Source of the DNA: Ruegeria sp. THAF57
GTDB taxonomy: Bacteria; Pseudomonadota; Alphaproteobacteria; Rhodobacterales; Rhodobacteraceae
DNA length: 64,000 nucleotides
Assembly: GCF_903914075.1 (NCBI RefSeq)
Contig: NZ_CAIWNQ010000001.1
Span: 434,001 to 498,000 of the forward strand
Reading direction: 5' to 3'
Below, piece by piece: positions 49,337 to 56,147 of the stretch (within the stretch, counting starts at the first letter, position 1; each line of letters opens with the position of its first letter). Under the pieces are notes generated by a model. It had not been told where the DNA came from. It ran no database searches and saw nothing but the letters and a program-made list of their open reading frames with translations. The translations under genes and the position numbers were made by a program.

Positions 49337-50814
49337 GCAACCCTCCCGTCAAGTGCTGCGACGCTTATGCTGGCCTGTTCCACATCGTCAAATGGCAGAA
49401 CCTGATCGCCAACAATCTGGCCTGTTTCATGCCCTTTGCCTGCTATCAGCAGCGCGTCGCCGGGTTGCAAGGCATCGACACCGCGCAGAATGGCCTCGGC
49501 CCTGTCTCCGACTTCGGTTGCACCCGGTGCCCCTTGCATCACGGCCTCGCGGATCACTGCGGGGTCTTCGCTGCGCGGGTTGTCATCCGTTACAAATACC
49601 ACATCGGCGTTGTTCGCCGCAGCCTTGCCCATCAAAGGGCGCTTTCCTGCATCCCGATCGCCACCGGCACCAACGATAGCAATCAGCCGACCCATGACAT
49701 GCGGGCGCATCGCCTTAAGCGCGGTCGCAACCGCGTCCGGAGTATGGGCGTAGTCCACGAACACTGCCGCCCCGTTCTCTCGTGTTGCGGCCAGTTGCAT
49801 GCGTCCACGCACGGTTGTCAGGTGCGGCAAGGTTTCGAAAACGCGATCGGGGTCATCTCCGCCCGCGATCACAAGCCCGCAGGCCAAAAGGACATTCTCG
49901 GCCTGAAACCCCCCAATCAGGTTCAGGCGCGTTTGAAAGACCTTTCCTTTCCACGAAAAGCGCAGGTCTTGACCCGTGGCATCGAAACGCTGGTTCATCA
50001 GACACAGGTCTGCATCACCCAAACCAACGGTCAGCACATCCTGCCCCCGGTCTTCGGCGATCTTGAGGACTTGCAGTCCTTTGGGGTCACTCATGTTGAT
50101 AACGACCGTTCCGTCCTGCGGCAGAACGCGATCGAACAAACCGGCCTTGGCCGCAAAATAGGCCTCAAACGTTTCGTGGTAGTCCAGATGGTCCTGCGTG
50201 AAGTTTGAAAAGCCCGCCGCAGTCAGATTCACCCCGTCCAGGCGCCGTTGTTCCAAACCGTGCGACGACGCCTCCATCGCGGCGTGGGTCACGCCGTTTT
50301 CTGCCGCTTCTGCCAGACACCGATGCAAGGTTATAGGCTCTGGCGTAGTATGGGCCAGTGGCGCGGTCCAGGCACCTTCGACACCGGTTGTGCCAAGATT
50401 GACCGCAGCGTGGCCCAGTTCCATCCAGATCTGACGTACAAAGGTTGCGACCGACGTCTTGCCGTTTGTCCCGGTCACGGCAACGATGGTCTGCGGTTGA
50501 GAGCCAAACCAAAGCGCCGCACATCCCGCCAGCGCCTGACGAGGGTCTTCAACGACGACCAGCGCAGCGTCCGAACCCGACAGCTCATCCGCTGCGATCG
50601 CAGCCCCCTCGGCATCCGTCAGGATGGCCGCAGCGCCCATCCGCAAGGCAAACTGAATAAACTCGCCCCCGTGAACCCGCGTACCGGGAAGGGCTGCGAA
50701 CAAATAGCCGTCCTTGACCTCTCGGCTATCGACGGCCAACCCGGTAATTTCCGGGTTTGCACCACCTCGGGCGGTCAGGGCCAGTTGGCTGAGTTTCTTT
50801 GTCCTTGTGCCCAT
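49333..50814 (-). CDS. murE: UDP-N-acetylmuramoyl-tripeptide synthetase (meso-DAP ligase)
   Basis: Adds the third stem-peptide residue. The DDNPRSEDP motif near residue 410 is the signature for meso-diaminopimelate specificity, as expected in a Gram-negative. The P-loop is VTGTNGKTSVATF. The 493 residues are normal length. The ATG follows AGAGGTGGG, and the gene starts 22 bases after ftsI. Confidence 0.97.
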   Translation of the reverse strand: MGTRTKKLSQLALTARGGANPEITGLAVDSREVKDGYLFAALPGTRVHGGEFIQFALRMGAAAILTDAEGAAIAADELSGSDAALVVVEDPRQALAGCAALWFGSQPQTIVAVTGTNGKTSVATFVRQIWMELGHAAVNLGTTGVEGAWTAPLAHTTPEPITLHRCLAEAAENGVTHAAMEASSHGLEQRRLDGVNLTAAGFSNFTQDHLDYHETFEAYFAAKAGLFDRVLPQDGTVVINMSDPKGLQVLKIAEDRGQDVLTVGLGDADLCLMNQRFDATGQDLRFSWKGKVFQTRLNLIGGFQAENVLLACGLVIAGGDDPDRVFETLPHLTTVRGRMQLAATRENGAAVFVDYAHTPDAVATALKAMRPHVMGRLIAIVGAGGDRDAGKRPLMGKAAANNADVVFVTDDNPRSEDPAVIREAVMQGAPGATEVGDRAEAILRGVDALQPGDALLIAGKGHETGQIVGDQVLPFDDVEQASISVAALDGRVA

Positions 50815-50836
50815 CGCCCACCTCTTGCCGGACAGT

Positions 50837-52624
50837 CTAATTTGAGGTCAGCGTTATAGCAGCGCGCGCCTCAGGCTCAAGCCGGGGACGCAAGCCCAGC
50901 AAGGGCGCGACACGACCAATCAATTCGGCCGCCACGGGCACCGCTGTCCAGCCCGCCGTGCGGCGCTTTTCGCCGTAGGCTACGATGGAAGGTTCATCCA
51001 ACGTGACGATCAGAACGTATTTGGGATCATAGGCCGGAAAGATCGTCGCGAACGTCGCGATGACCTTGTCGTCATAGTAACCGCCGCGTGGCTTCGGCTT
51101 GTCGGCTGTACCGGTTTTACCGGCGACGTCATACCCCGCCACGTCCCCAAAACTGGCCGTCCCGTCCGTGACCACCTTGCGCAACATCTTTTGCGCCTGA
51201 AGCGCGGCACCATGTGACAGCACGCGGGGACCATACTGAGGGCCGTTCTTACGCAACACCGTTGGACTGACGTAGTGCCCGCCATTGGCGATCGCCGCGT
51301 AACCGGCTGCCAGATGCATTGGGCTGGTCGACAGCCCATGACCATAGGAAATGGTAACGGTACTCAGCTCGCCCCACTTCTTGGGCTTGAGGGGCTCGCC
51401 ACCCGCGGCTTCGACAATCTCAAACGGTGTGGGTTCGAACATACCAAGCGCGCGTAAGAATTCCTGTTGACGCTGCGCGCCGATCTGCAGCGCCAGCCGC
51501 CCGGTCCCCCGGTTCGAACTGTGGACAATCACGTCCGCGACGCTGATCTTGCCATAGTTCTTGCCGTTGAACTCACCAATTGGAAAGCGTCCGATCCGCA
51601 TAGGCCCAGACGTGTCGATGATTGTCTCAGAGTTCACCAGCCCCAGTTGCACCGCCTGCGCGGCCGTGAAAATCTTGAAAACTGATCCCAGCTCGTACAC
51701 GCCCTGCACATAGCGGTTGAACAAGGGGCTGTCAGACGGATCAAACCCCGAGGTCGGCGGGCGCGGACGGTCGTTTGGGTCAAATGACGGCAACGACGCC
51801 GCCGATATCACTTCGCCCGTATGCGCGTTCATCAAAACGGCCGAGGCACCCTTGGCGTTCATGATATTCATACCGCCGTACAAGACCTGCTCGACCGCGG
51901 CCTGAATGGTCAGGTCCAGCGACAGTTGCAGCGGCTTGTTGCCGTTCGCCGGGTTGCGCAGATAGTCGTCGAACTGTTTCTCGACCCCGGCAACACCAAT
52001 CACCTCGGCTGCGCTGACGCCTTCACGCCCGAAACCCGAGCCGCCCAGAATATGGGCAGCCAGCTTGCCGTTGGGATACAGCCGCATCTCACGCGGGCCG
52101 AACAGGATGCCGGGGTCACCAATGTCGTGAACGGCCTGCTTCTGTTCCGGCGAGATACGTTTTTTGATCCACAGGAACTTGCGGTCGCCGGTGAAATCCT
52201 TGACCAGACGTTCTTTTTCTAGATCAGGGAAAATCGCGACCAACTGATCTGCAGCAGCCACCGGGTCGATCATCAGGGGAGGTTGGGCATAGACTGAATA
52301 GGTATCCAGATTGGTTGCCAGAATACGCCCCTCGCGGTCGACGATATTGGCCCGCTGCATGGCGATCGCGGCACCAGGGGCGCTGGCCAGCGGCTCTTGC
52401 GCCTCGGATGTTGCCAGCATCCCCATGCGAAACCCAACCACTGCAAAGGCACAGAAGAAGAACAGGCCAAGCACCAGAAGTCGCCCTTCCGCACGGGCGC
52501 GGGCGTGGTCCTTCATGTCTTCGTGGCGCTTCCTGATGTTTTCACGCTCGATGGCCTTGGGGTTTTCCCCGCGCGCGCGCGCGTCCAGGACACGGGCCAA
52601 AGGTCGGAGGGGCGTGCGCGTCAT
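50837..52624 (-). CDS. ftsI: Septal peptidoglycan transpeptidase FtsI (PBP3)
   Basis: The class B penicillin-binding protein that crosslinks septal peptidoglycan. The 595 residues have one N-terminal membrane segment (LLVLGLFFFCAFAVVGFRMGML), a dimerisation domain, and the three transpeptidase motifs SVFK (active-site Ser), SSN in VHSSNRGTG, and KTG in AGKTGTADKP. The start overlaps ftsL by 4 bases. A short CG-alternating tract lies near the 5' end (52570-52584). Confidence 0.97.
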   Translation of the reverse strand: MTRTPLRPLARVLDARARGENPKAIERENIRKRHEDMKDHARARAEGRLLVLGLFFFCAFAVVGFRMGMLATSEAQEPLASAPGAAIAMQRANIVDREGRILATNLDTYSVYAQPPLMIDPVAAADQLVAIFPDLEKERLVKDFTGDRKFLWIKKRISPEQKQAVHDIGDPGILFGPREMRLYPNGKLAAHILGGSGFGREGVSAAEVIGVAGVEKQFDDYLRNPANGNKPLQLSLDLTIQAAVEQVLYGGMNIMNAKGASAVLMNAHTGEVISAASLPSFDPNDRPRPPTSGFDPSDSPLFNRYVQGVYELGSVFKIFTAAQAVQLGLVNSETIIDTSGPMRIGRFPIGEFNGKNYGKISVADVIVHSSNRGTGRLALQIGAQRQQEFLRALGMFEPTPFEIVEAAGGEPLKPKKWGELSTVTISYGHGLSTSPMHLAAGYAAIANGGHYVSPTVLRKNGPQYGPRVLSHGAALQAQKMLRKVVTDGTASFGDVAGYDVAGKTGTADKPKPRGGYYDDKVIATFATIFPAYDPKYVLIVTLDEPSIVAYGEKRRTAGWTAVPVAAELIGRVAPLLGLRPRLEPEARAAITLTSN

Positions 52625-52989
52625 GGAATCTGCACCTCGCCCAAAGCCTGAATGTTGGTCAGCGACTGCAGCTCAATCGGGTCTACGATCGGCAAGTCGG
52701 GGTCTTCTGCATATGCAATCTGGTCGGCGCGCCCGAACTGCTCGGCACGCAGGGGAAGCAAACCCAGACGTTCAAAATTCAGATCAGCCAGTTCGCGCAG
52801 ACGATCGGGGCGATTAAGATACGCCCATTCCGCGTTCAAAACCGCAAGCCGGACCTGAGCCACGCCAATCTCGCGCTGTAACTTCTGCGTTTCCTTAACG
52901 ACCTGCTGGGTACGGTAGTTCTCTTGATACGCCCAAAGCGCCAATCCGAACACGGCCAAGGCAGTCAACGCATACAAAACACTTTTCAT
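52621..52989 (-). CDS. ftsL: Cell division protein FtsL
   Basis: A small bitopic divisome protein of 122 residues: one membrane segment ([18 protein letters not shown]) and a coiled coil ([31 protein letters not shown]), followed by the alphaproteobacterial-type [18 protein letters not shown] segment. Four-base overlaps with rsmH and ftsI on either side support the call despite weak sequence conservation in this family. Confidence 0.92.
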   Translation of the reverse strand: MKSVLYALTALAVFGLALWAYQENYRTQQVVKETQKLQREIGVAQVRLAVLNAEWAYLNRPDRLRELADLNFERLGLLPLRAEQFGRADQIAYAEDPDLPIVDPIELQSLTNIQALGEVQIP

Positions 52990-53990
52990 TTTGCCCTTCC
53001 CCCAAGTTGCGGCATCCCAATGGCGCGGGCATCAATTTCCCCCGCCGGTGCCTCGGTCCGCACAGCGACACGCAGCTTAGCCGAGCGCGCGCGCGGATTT
53101 TCCTGTAATTCCTGTTCATCCGGTCCAACAGCCTTGCGCGTCTTAAGCGTAAACTGCGGCTGGTCCTGCTCCACCTCAGGCGCATAGCGGTTTGCACGCC
53201 CGGTCTTGCCAGCACGCGACTGAAAGAACCGTTTGACCATGCGGTCCTCAATAGAATGGAATGTCACAACGGCCAGTTGCCCGCCCGGCTTCAAAGCACG
53301 CTCCGCAGCCATAAGGCCTTGGAACAGCTCTTCATATTCCGCGTTCACCGCGATCCGCAGACCCTGAAAGCTGCGTGTAGCTGGATGCGATTGACCCGGT
53401 TTCGGACGCGGGAGGCAGGATTCGATAATCTCAGCCAGTCGCAGTGTTGTGGTAATCGGCGCCTCGGCCCGCGCCTTCACAATCGCCTTGGCAATCCGGC
53501 GGCTAGCACGTTCCTCGCCAAAATGGAAAAGGATGTCGGCCAGTTGCGCCTCGGTCGCCGAATTGACCAGATCGGCGGCACTCTCACCTTCCTGACTCAT
53601 CCGCATATCCAACGGACCGTCCTTCATGAAGGAAAAGCCACGCTCGGCCTGATCCAACTGCATGGACGAGACCCCAAGGTCCAGCACCACCCCATCCAGA
53701 CCCTGCGCGTATTCATCCATGCGAGAGAACACACCCTGCTGCATCACCAGTCGGTCACCGTATTCGCCGACCCAATCAGCGGCCATCTCAAAGGCCAGCG
53801 GATCACGGTCCACACCGATAACCTTCTCGGCCCCAGCTTCCAGCAAGCCGCGCGTGTACCCTCCCGCTCCAAAGGTGCCGTCGAGCCAGATGCCCGAGAC
53901 AGGCGCCACGGTCGCAAGTAACGGGCGCAGAAGGACAGGGATGTGAGGTTTGTCGGAAGGGGTCTCAGCGCCGGCCATGCCGTTACGCAT
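52986..53990 (-). CDS. rsmH: 16S rRNA (cytosine(1402)-N4)-methyltransferase
   Basis: Methylates C1402 of 16S rRNA. The 334-residue form shows [15 protein letters not shown], the SAM loop [43 protein letters not shown], and [16 protein letters not shown]. The start is ambiguous: ATG at 53990 overlaps mraZ by 8 bases, while the ATG at 53978 (MAGAETP) gives a 330-residue protein starting just after mraZ. Confidence 0.95.
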   Translation of the reverse strand: MRNGMAGAETPSDKPHIPVLLRPLLATVAPVSGIWLDGTFGAGGYTRGLLEAGAEKVIGVDRDPLAFEMAADWVGEYGDRLVMQQGVFSRMDEYAQGLDGVVLDLGVSSMQLDQAERGFSFMKDGPLDMRMSQEGESAADLVNSATEAQLADILFHFGEERASRRIAKAIVKARAEAPITTTLRLAEIIESCLPRPKPGQSHPATRSFQGLRIAVNAEYEELFQGLMAAERALKPGGQLAVVTFHSIEDRMVKRFFQSRAGKTGRANRYAPEVEQDQPQFTLKTRKAVGPDEQELQENPRARSAKLRVAVRTEAPAGEIDARAIGMPQLGGRAK

Positions 53991-54486
53991 CCCCGGTGCC
54001 GTCTAGGAACTCCAGAGGGTCAAAGTCCCCCGGCTGTTCGTCCAACCATTCTTCGGCCGAAGCCAGTTCTTCCGCTTCATATGTTTCGGGCTTCCAAATC
54101 TGGAACGTATCCCCGGCGGCAATAAAGAACGCTTCGCCCTCAAGTCCGATCTTGTTGCGCAGCTTGGCCGGCAACACCAGCCGACCGGTCTCATCCACCG
54201 TGGTCGGGAAAGACTGACCATGAAACATGCGTTGCAACAGTTTCCGCTGCATCGAACCGCGCGGCAGCGCGTCGATCTTGTCATCAACCTCGTCGATTGC
54301 CCGCATCGTATAGCATTCAAGAAACTTCCGGCGGTGATCGCCGTAGACAATTACAAGTTCTGGATTATCGCCGGGCTGCCAATTGGGGTCGCAGGATTCA
54401 AGCACACGGCGAAAAGAGGCCGGGATCGAGACCCTGCCCTTCGTGTCCACCTTATGGTGGCTTTCACCTCTAAACCTGCGCGCCAA
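53983..54486 (-). CDS. mraZ: Transcriptional regulator MraZ (first dcw gene)
   Basis: A DNA-binding protein that represses its own cluster in enterics. The 167 residues contain two SpoVT/AbrB-like halves, [17 protein letters not shown] near the N-terminus and [15 protein letters not shown] in the middle. The conserved [14 protein letters not shown] start requires a TTG initiation codon at 54486 (an AGGGACAG ribosome site lies upstream); no suitable ATG exists. It is preceded by a structured leader with an intrinsic terminator. Confidence 0.95.
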   Translation of the reverse strand: MARRFRGESHHKVDTKGRVSIPASFRRVLESCDPNWQPGDNPELVIVYGDHRRKFLECYTMRAIDEVDDKIDALPRGSMQRKLLQRMFHGQSFPTTVDETGRLVLPAKLRNKIGLEGEAFFIAAGDTFQIWKPETYEAEELASAEEWLDEQPGDFDPLEFLDGTGDA

Positions 54487-54539
54487 GACGACTGTCCCTT
54501 TCGCTTGCGCCCCACCTAAAATTCACGTTCCCCCGGATG

Positions 54540-54580
54540 AAAAACGGCGGGTTGATCTGCTGCCACTGATCAACCCGCCG
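54540..54580 (-). terminator. Intrinsic terminator inside the dcw leader (3' end of the UpsM-like RNA)
   Basis: On the minus strand cggcgggttgatc and gatcaacccgccg (54580-54568 and 54557-54545) make a perfect 13 bp stem with a 10-base loop, followed by ttttt. It lies about 54 bases before the mraZ start, so most transcripts entering from upstream should stop here and only read-through reaches the cell-division genes. Confidence 0.85.
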
Positions 54581-54745
54581 CATTGACCCGCTGAGCGGGA
54601 AGTCCAGCTGCGCGCGCCACCTGGGGGGATGTCTGCTCGCCCGCGCGCCGGATCTCTTGAGTGATGAAAGCGAGATGCCTGTATGAAACCTGAATTTTTT
54701 TGGTTCGGGGTCGTTTGGTGCCCCATGTGCCTCGTCCTCATCGGA
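54540..54745 (-). ncRNA. upsM: UpsM-like small RNA / attenuated 5' leader of the dcw cluster
   Basis: In Rhodobacter sphaeroides the dcw cluster is preceded by a long leader that is terminated to give the small RNA UpsM, of about 200 bases. The same layout is seen here: a gene-free region directly upstream of mraZ that ends in a strong intrinsic terminator. Inside it are two further stems: a 7 bp GC stem between 54610-54616 and 54642-54648, and cccgc/gcggg at 54587-54599. The 5' end given is an estimate from the known RNA length; no clear promoter was located. Identification rests on synteny and structure, not on sequence comparison. Confidence 0.6.
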
Positions 54746-55313
54746 TGAATAAGGGATGACATGGGAATTCATGGAAATCAACAGAAAAAATCACCATCGC
54801 AACGCGGAAGAACCATCCTAATAAGGTCACAGCTAAAAGAAAAGATCACTTATTGCACTACAATTTGACTACTAGCGTAGGCAGAACACCACATATAGAC
54901 AAAGTTGCACCAACCCAATCTATCCCACGATTTCCCAAAAAATTTTCACTTTAGGTGATTCTTGGCCCAGTCACACAGCAACGCCACACAAAATCAGTCG
55001 AATCACCCAGCCTCAGACACGGCTACTCCACCCGAATTCAACTGCAGCCCAAAGCGCGGCCCATGAATTCCCATAACCCTGATTTTCGCCCAACCCGCGC
55101 CTCAAGTCTCAACACGGGATTTACAATTTGCACAAATTTCGGAATATGCCGCCCAATCAAGGGGCAAACCCAAGCGCCCTGAAATCGCGCCAAGGCTATG
55201 CCCCTCATGCGCAAGCGGCCAAAAGTCATATTTTAAAGGCACTTTCACCGCCAGGTTTACAACTTGTTGATATCCATGCGTTTGCTGCATAGCAGCAATG
55301 ATCACGTTGGCTA
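54746..55313. other. AT-rich divergent intergenic region between the dcw leader and the DUF1127/CcsR locus
   Basis: About 570 bases markedly richer in A and T than the neighbours. No gene is supported. It must carry the promoter of the mraZ leader (minus strand) and upstream control sequences for the DUF1127 gene (plus strand). No convincing rnpB-, 6S- or tRNA-like structure was found. Confidence 0.5.
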
Positions 55314-55341
55314 TTGTGCAGGCGCAGCATTTGCCTATTTT
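55314..55341 (+). promoter_or_regulatory. Candidate promoter of the DUF1127-CcsR operon
   Basis: TTGTGC (55314-55319) and TATTTT (55336-55341) are separated by 16 bases and lie about 60 bases upstream of the DUF1127 start. In Rhodobacter the homologous operon is driven by the alternative heat-shock sigma factors RpoHI/RpoHII, whose -35 element also contains TTG. A second candidate, TTGTTG near 55265 with GCATAG 17 bases on, cannot be excluded. Confidence 0.3.
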
Positions 55342-55398
55342 TGTAATCAAGCAAGCGCTGGAACACTCCGGCGACAACATACAAACCGGGTTACGCAC

Positions 55399-55623
55399 AT
55401 GGCTGTAGCAACACATCATACTGCGCTGAAGAACGCGCCCGCAACCGGCTTGGCTTCGCTGATCGAGGTCGCGAAAGCCCGGTACGCACGTCACCGCGTC
55501 TATCGCCAGACCGTAAATGAACTGTCTGAACTTTCGAACCGCGAACTGGCTGATCTGGGCCTGCACCGTTCGATGATCCGCCGGCTGGCACTTCAGGCCG
55601 CAGAAGAATTCGCCGCGCGTTAA
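55399..55623 (+). CDS. ccaF1: DUF1127 small RNA-binding-type protein (CcaF1-like)
   Basis: A 74-residue basic protein whose C-terminal half is a DUF1127 domain: YRQTVNELSELSNRELADLGLHRSMIRRLA, with the typical L-x-x-L-x-x-L-x-D-x-G-L pattern. In Rhodobacter sphaeroides a DUF1127 protein encoded immediately upstream of the CcsR RNAs (CcaF1) binds RNA and affects sRNA maturation. Here the gene is likewise followed, within 25 bases, by the array of CCTCCTCCC hairpins, so it is probably the 5' cistron of the same transcript. The upstream in-frame extension to 55264 is rejected because this ATG gives the compact family-size product; the ribosome site is weak. Confidence 0.85.
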   Translation: MAVATHHTALKNAPATGLASLIEVAKARYARHRVYRQTVNELSELSNRELADLGLHRSMIRRLALQAAEEFAAR

Positions 55624-55639
55624 TCGCGGCACGACATAA

Positions 55640-55718
55640 CCGAGATCAGGTCCTTCCTCCTCCCTTTAGGACCTGTATTACAGCAGCGGCATCTCTCCTC
55701 CTCCCTGATGCCGCTGCA
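55640..55718 (+). ncRNA. ccsR1: CcsR-type (cuckoo) small RNA, unit 1
   Basis: Two hairpins with identical CCTCCTCCC loops. Hairpin 1 pairs caggtcct with aggacctg (55647-55654 and 55668-55675), with the motif at 55656-55664. Hairpin 2 pairs cagcggcatc with gatgccgctg (55684-55693 and 55707-55716), with the motif at 55697-55705. It starts right after the DUF1127 stop. The two-hairpin unit matches the CcsR RNAs of Rhodobacter; ends are estimated. Confidence 0.85.
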
Positions 55719-55720
55719 CC

Positions 55721-55828
55721 AAATACCGGCCCAACCTGCCGGAAACCGACACACCGGGTACTCCTCCTCCCTTTCCCGGTGTTGAAAGCGCGCGGCGACG
55801 TCTCTCCTCCTCCCTGACGTCGCCGCGT
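55721..55828 (+). ncRNA. ccsR2: CcsR-type (cuckoo) small RNA, unit 2
   Basis: The unit opens with a small spacer stem ccggc/gccgg (55726-55742). Hairpin 3 pairs acaccggg with cccggtgt (55751-55758 and 55775-55782), motif at 55763-55771. Hairpin 4 pairs cgcggcgacgtc with gacgtcgccgcg (55791-55802 and 55816-55827), motif at 55806-55814. The motif pair repeats 107 bases after that of unit 1. The processed 5' end is unknown. Confidence 0.85.
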
Positions 55829-55941
55829 CTTACAGATACCGGGGTCAGACCCGGAGACGGATACATCGGGGCTCTCCTCCTCCCTGCCCTGATGTTGAAA
55901 GAGCGCGACGACACCTCTCCTCCTCCCTGGTGTCGTCGCGA
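55829..55941 (+). ncRNA. ccsR3: CcsR-type (cuckoo) small RNA, unit 3
   Basis: Spacer stem ccggg/cccgg (55839-55854) comes first. Hairpin 5 pairs 55863-55872 with 55886-55895 (10 bp, one G-U), motif at 55876-55884. Hairpin 6 pairs cgcgacgacacc with ggtgtcgtcgcg (55904-55915 and 55929-55940), motif at 55919-55927. It lies 113 bases downstream of unit 2 and is most similar to unit 4. Confidence 0.85.
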
Positions 55942-56062
55942 CTTACACATACCGGGATCAAACCCGGGTTCGGATACATCGGGACTCTCCTCCTCCCTGT
56001 CTCGATGTTGCAAAGAACGGCGGTTTCCTCTCCTCCTCCCTGGAAACCGCCGTTTTTCTTTG
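55942..56062 (+). ncRNA. ccsR4: CcsR-type (cuckoo) small RNA, unit 4, with terminal terminator hairpin
   Basis: Spacer stem ccggg/cccgg (55952-55967) comes first. Hairpin 7 pairs 55976-55985 with 55999-56008 (10 bp, one G-U), motif at 55989-55997. Hairpin 8 pairs 56016-56028 with 56042-56054 (13 bp), motif at 56032-56040, and runs into a T tract. It is the last unit of the array. Confidence 0.85.
56016..56061 (+). terminator. Intrinsic terminator of the DUF1127-CcsR operon (CcsR hairpin 8)
   Basis: The 13 bp stem of the last CcsR hairpin (acggcggtttcc against ggaaaccgccgt) is followed by tttttcttt, so it also serves as the operon terminator. It sits just upstream of the convergent uvrD 3' end. 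Confidence 0.85.
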
Positions 56063-56147
56063 CCCAAAAACAAAAAAGGGGACGCAAACGCCCCCTGCTT
56101 CTTCTGTTCAAAATACTTCGGAGCGCGAGGCAGAGCCTCGCAATAAC

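Noticed and set aside
54540..54800. RNase P RNA or 6S RNA upstream of mraZ
   Set aside because: None of the conserved RNase P P4 sequences is visible and the region is too short. The layout fits an UpsM-type leader better.
55656..56040. CRISPR array
   Set aside because: The motif recurs regularly, but the conserved core is only about 13 bases, spacing alternates, and the flanks are complementary hairpin arms rather than spacers. No cas genes are present.
55678..56073. Minus-strand open frame of 131 codons across the CcsR hairpins, and two overlapping ones
   Set aside because: The frame is kept open by the repeated GGGAGGAGGAG complement of the hairpin loops. The product is a low-complexity Arg/Gly/Glu repeat and the strand is opposite to the RNA operon and its terminator.
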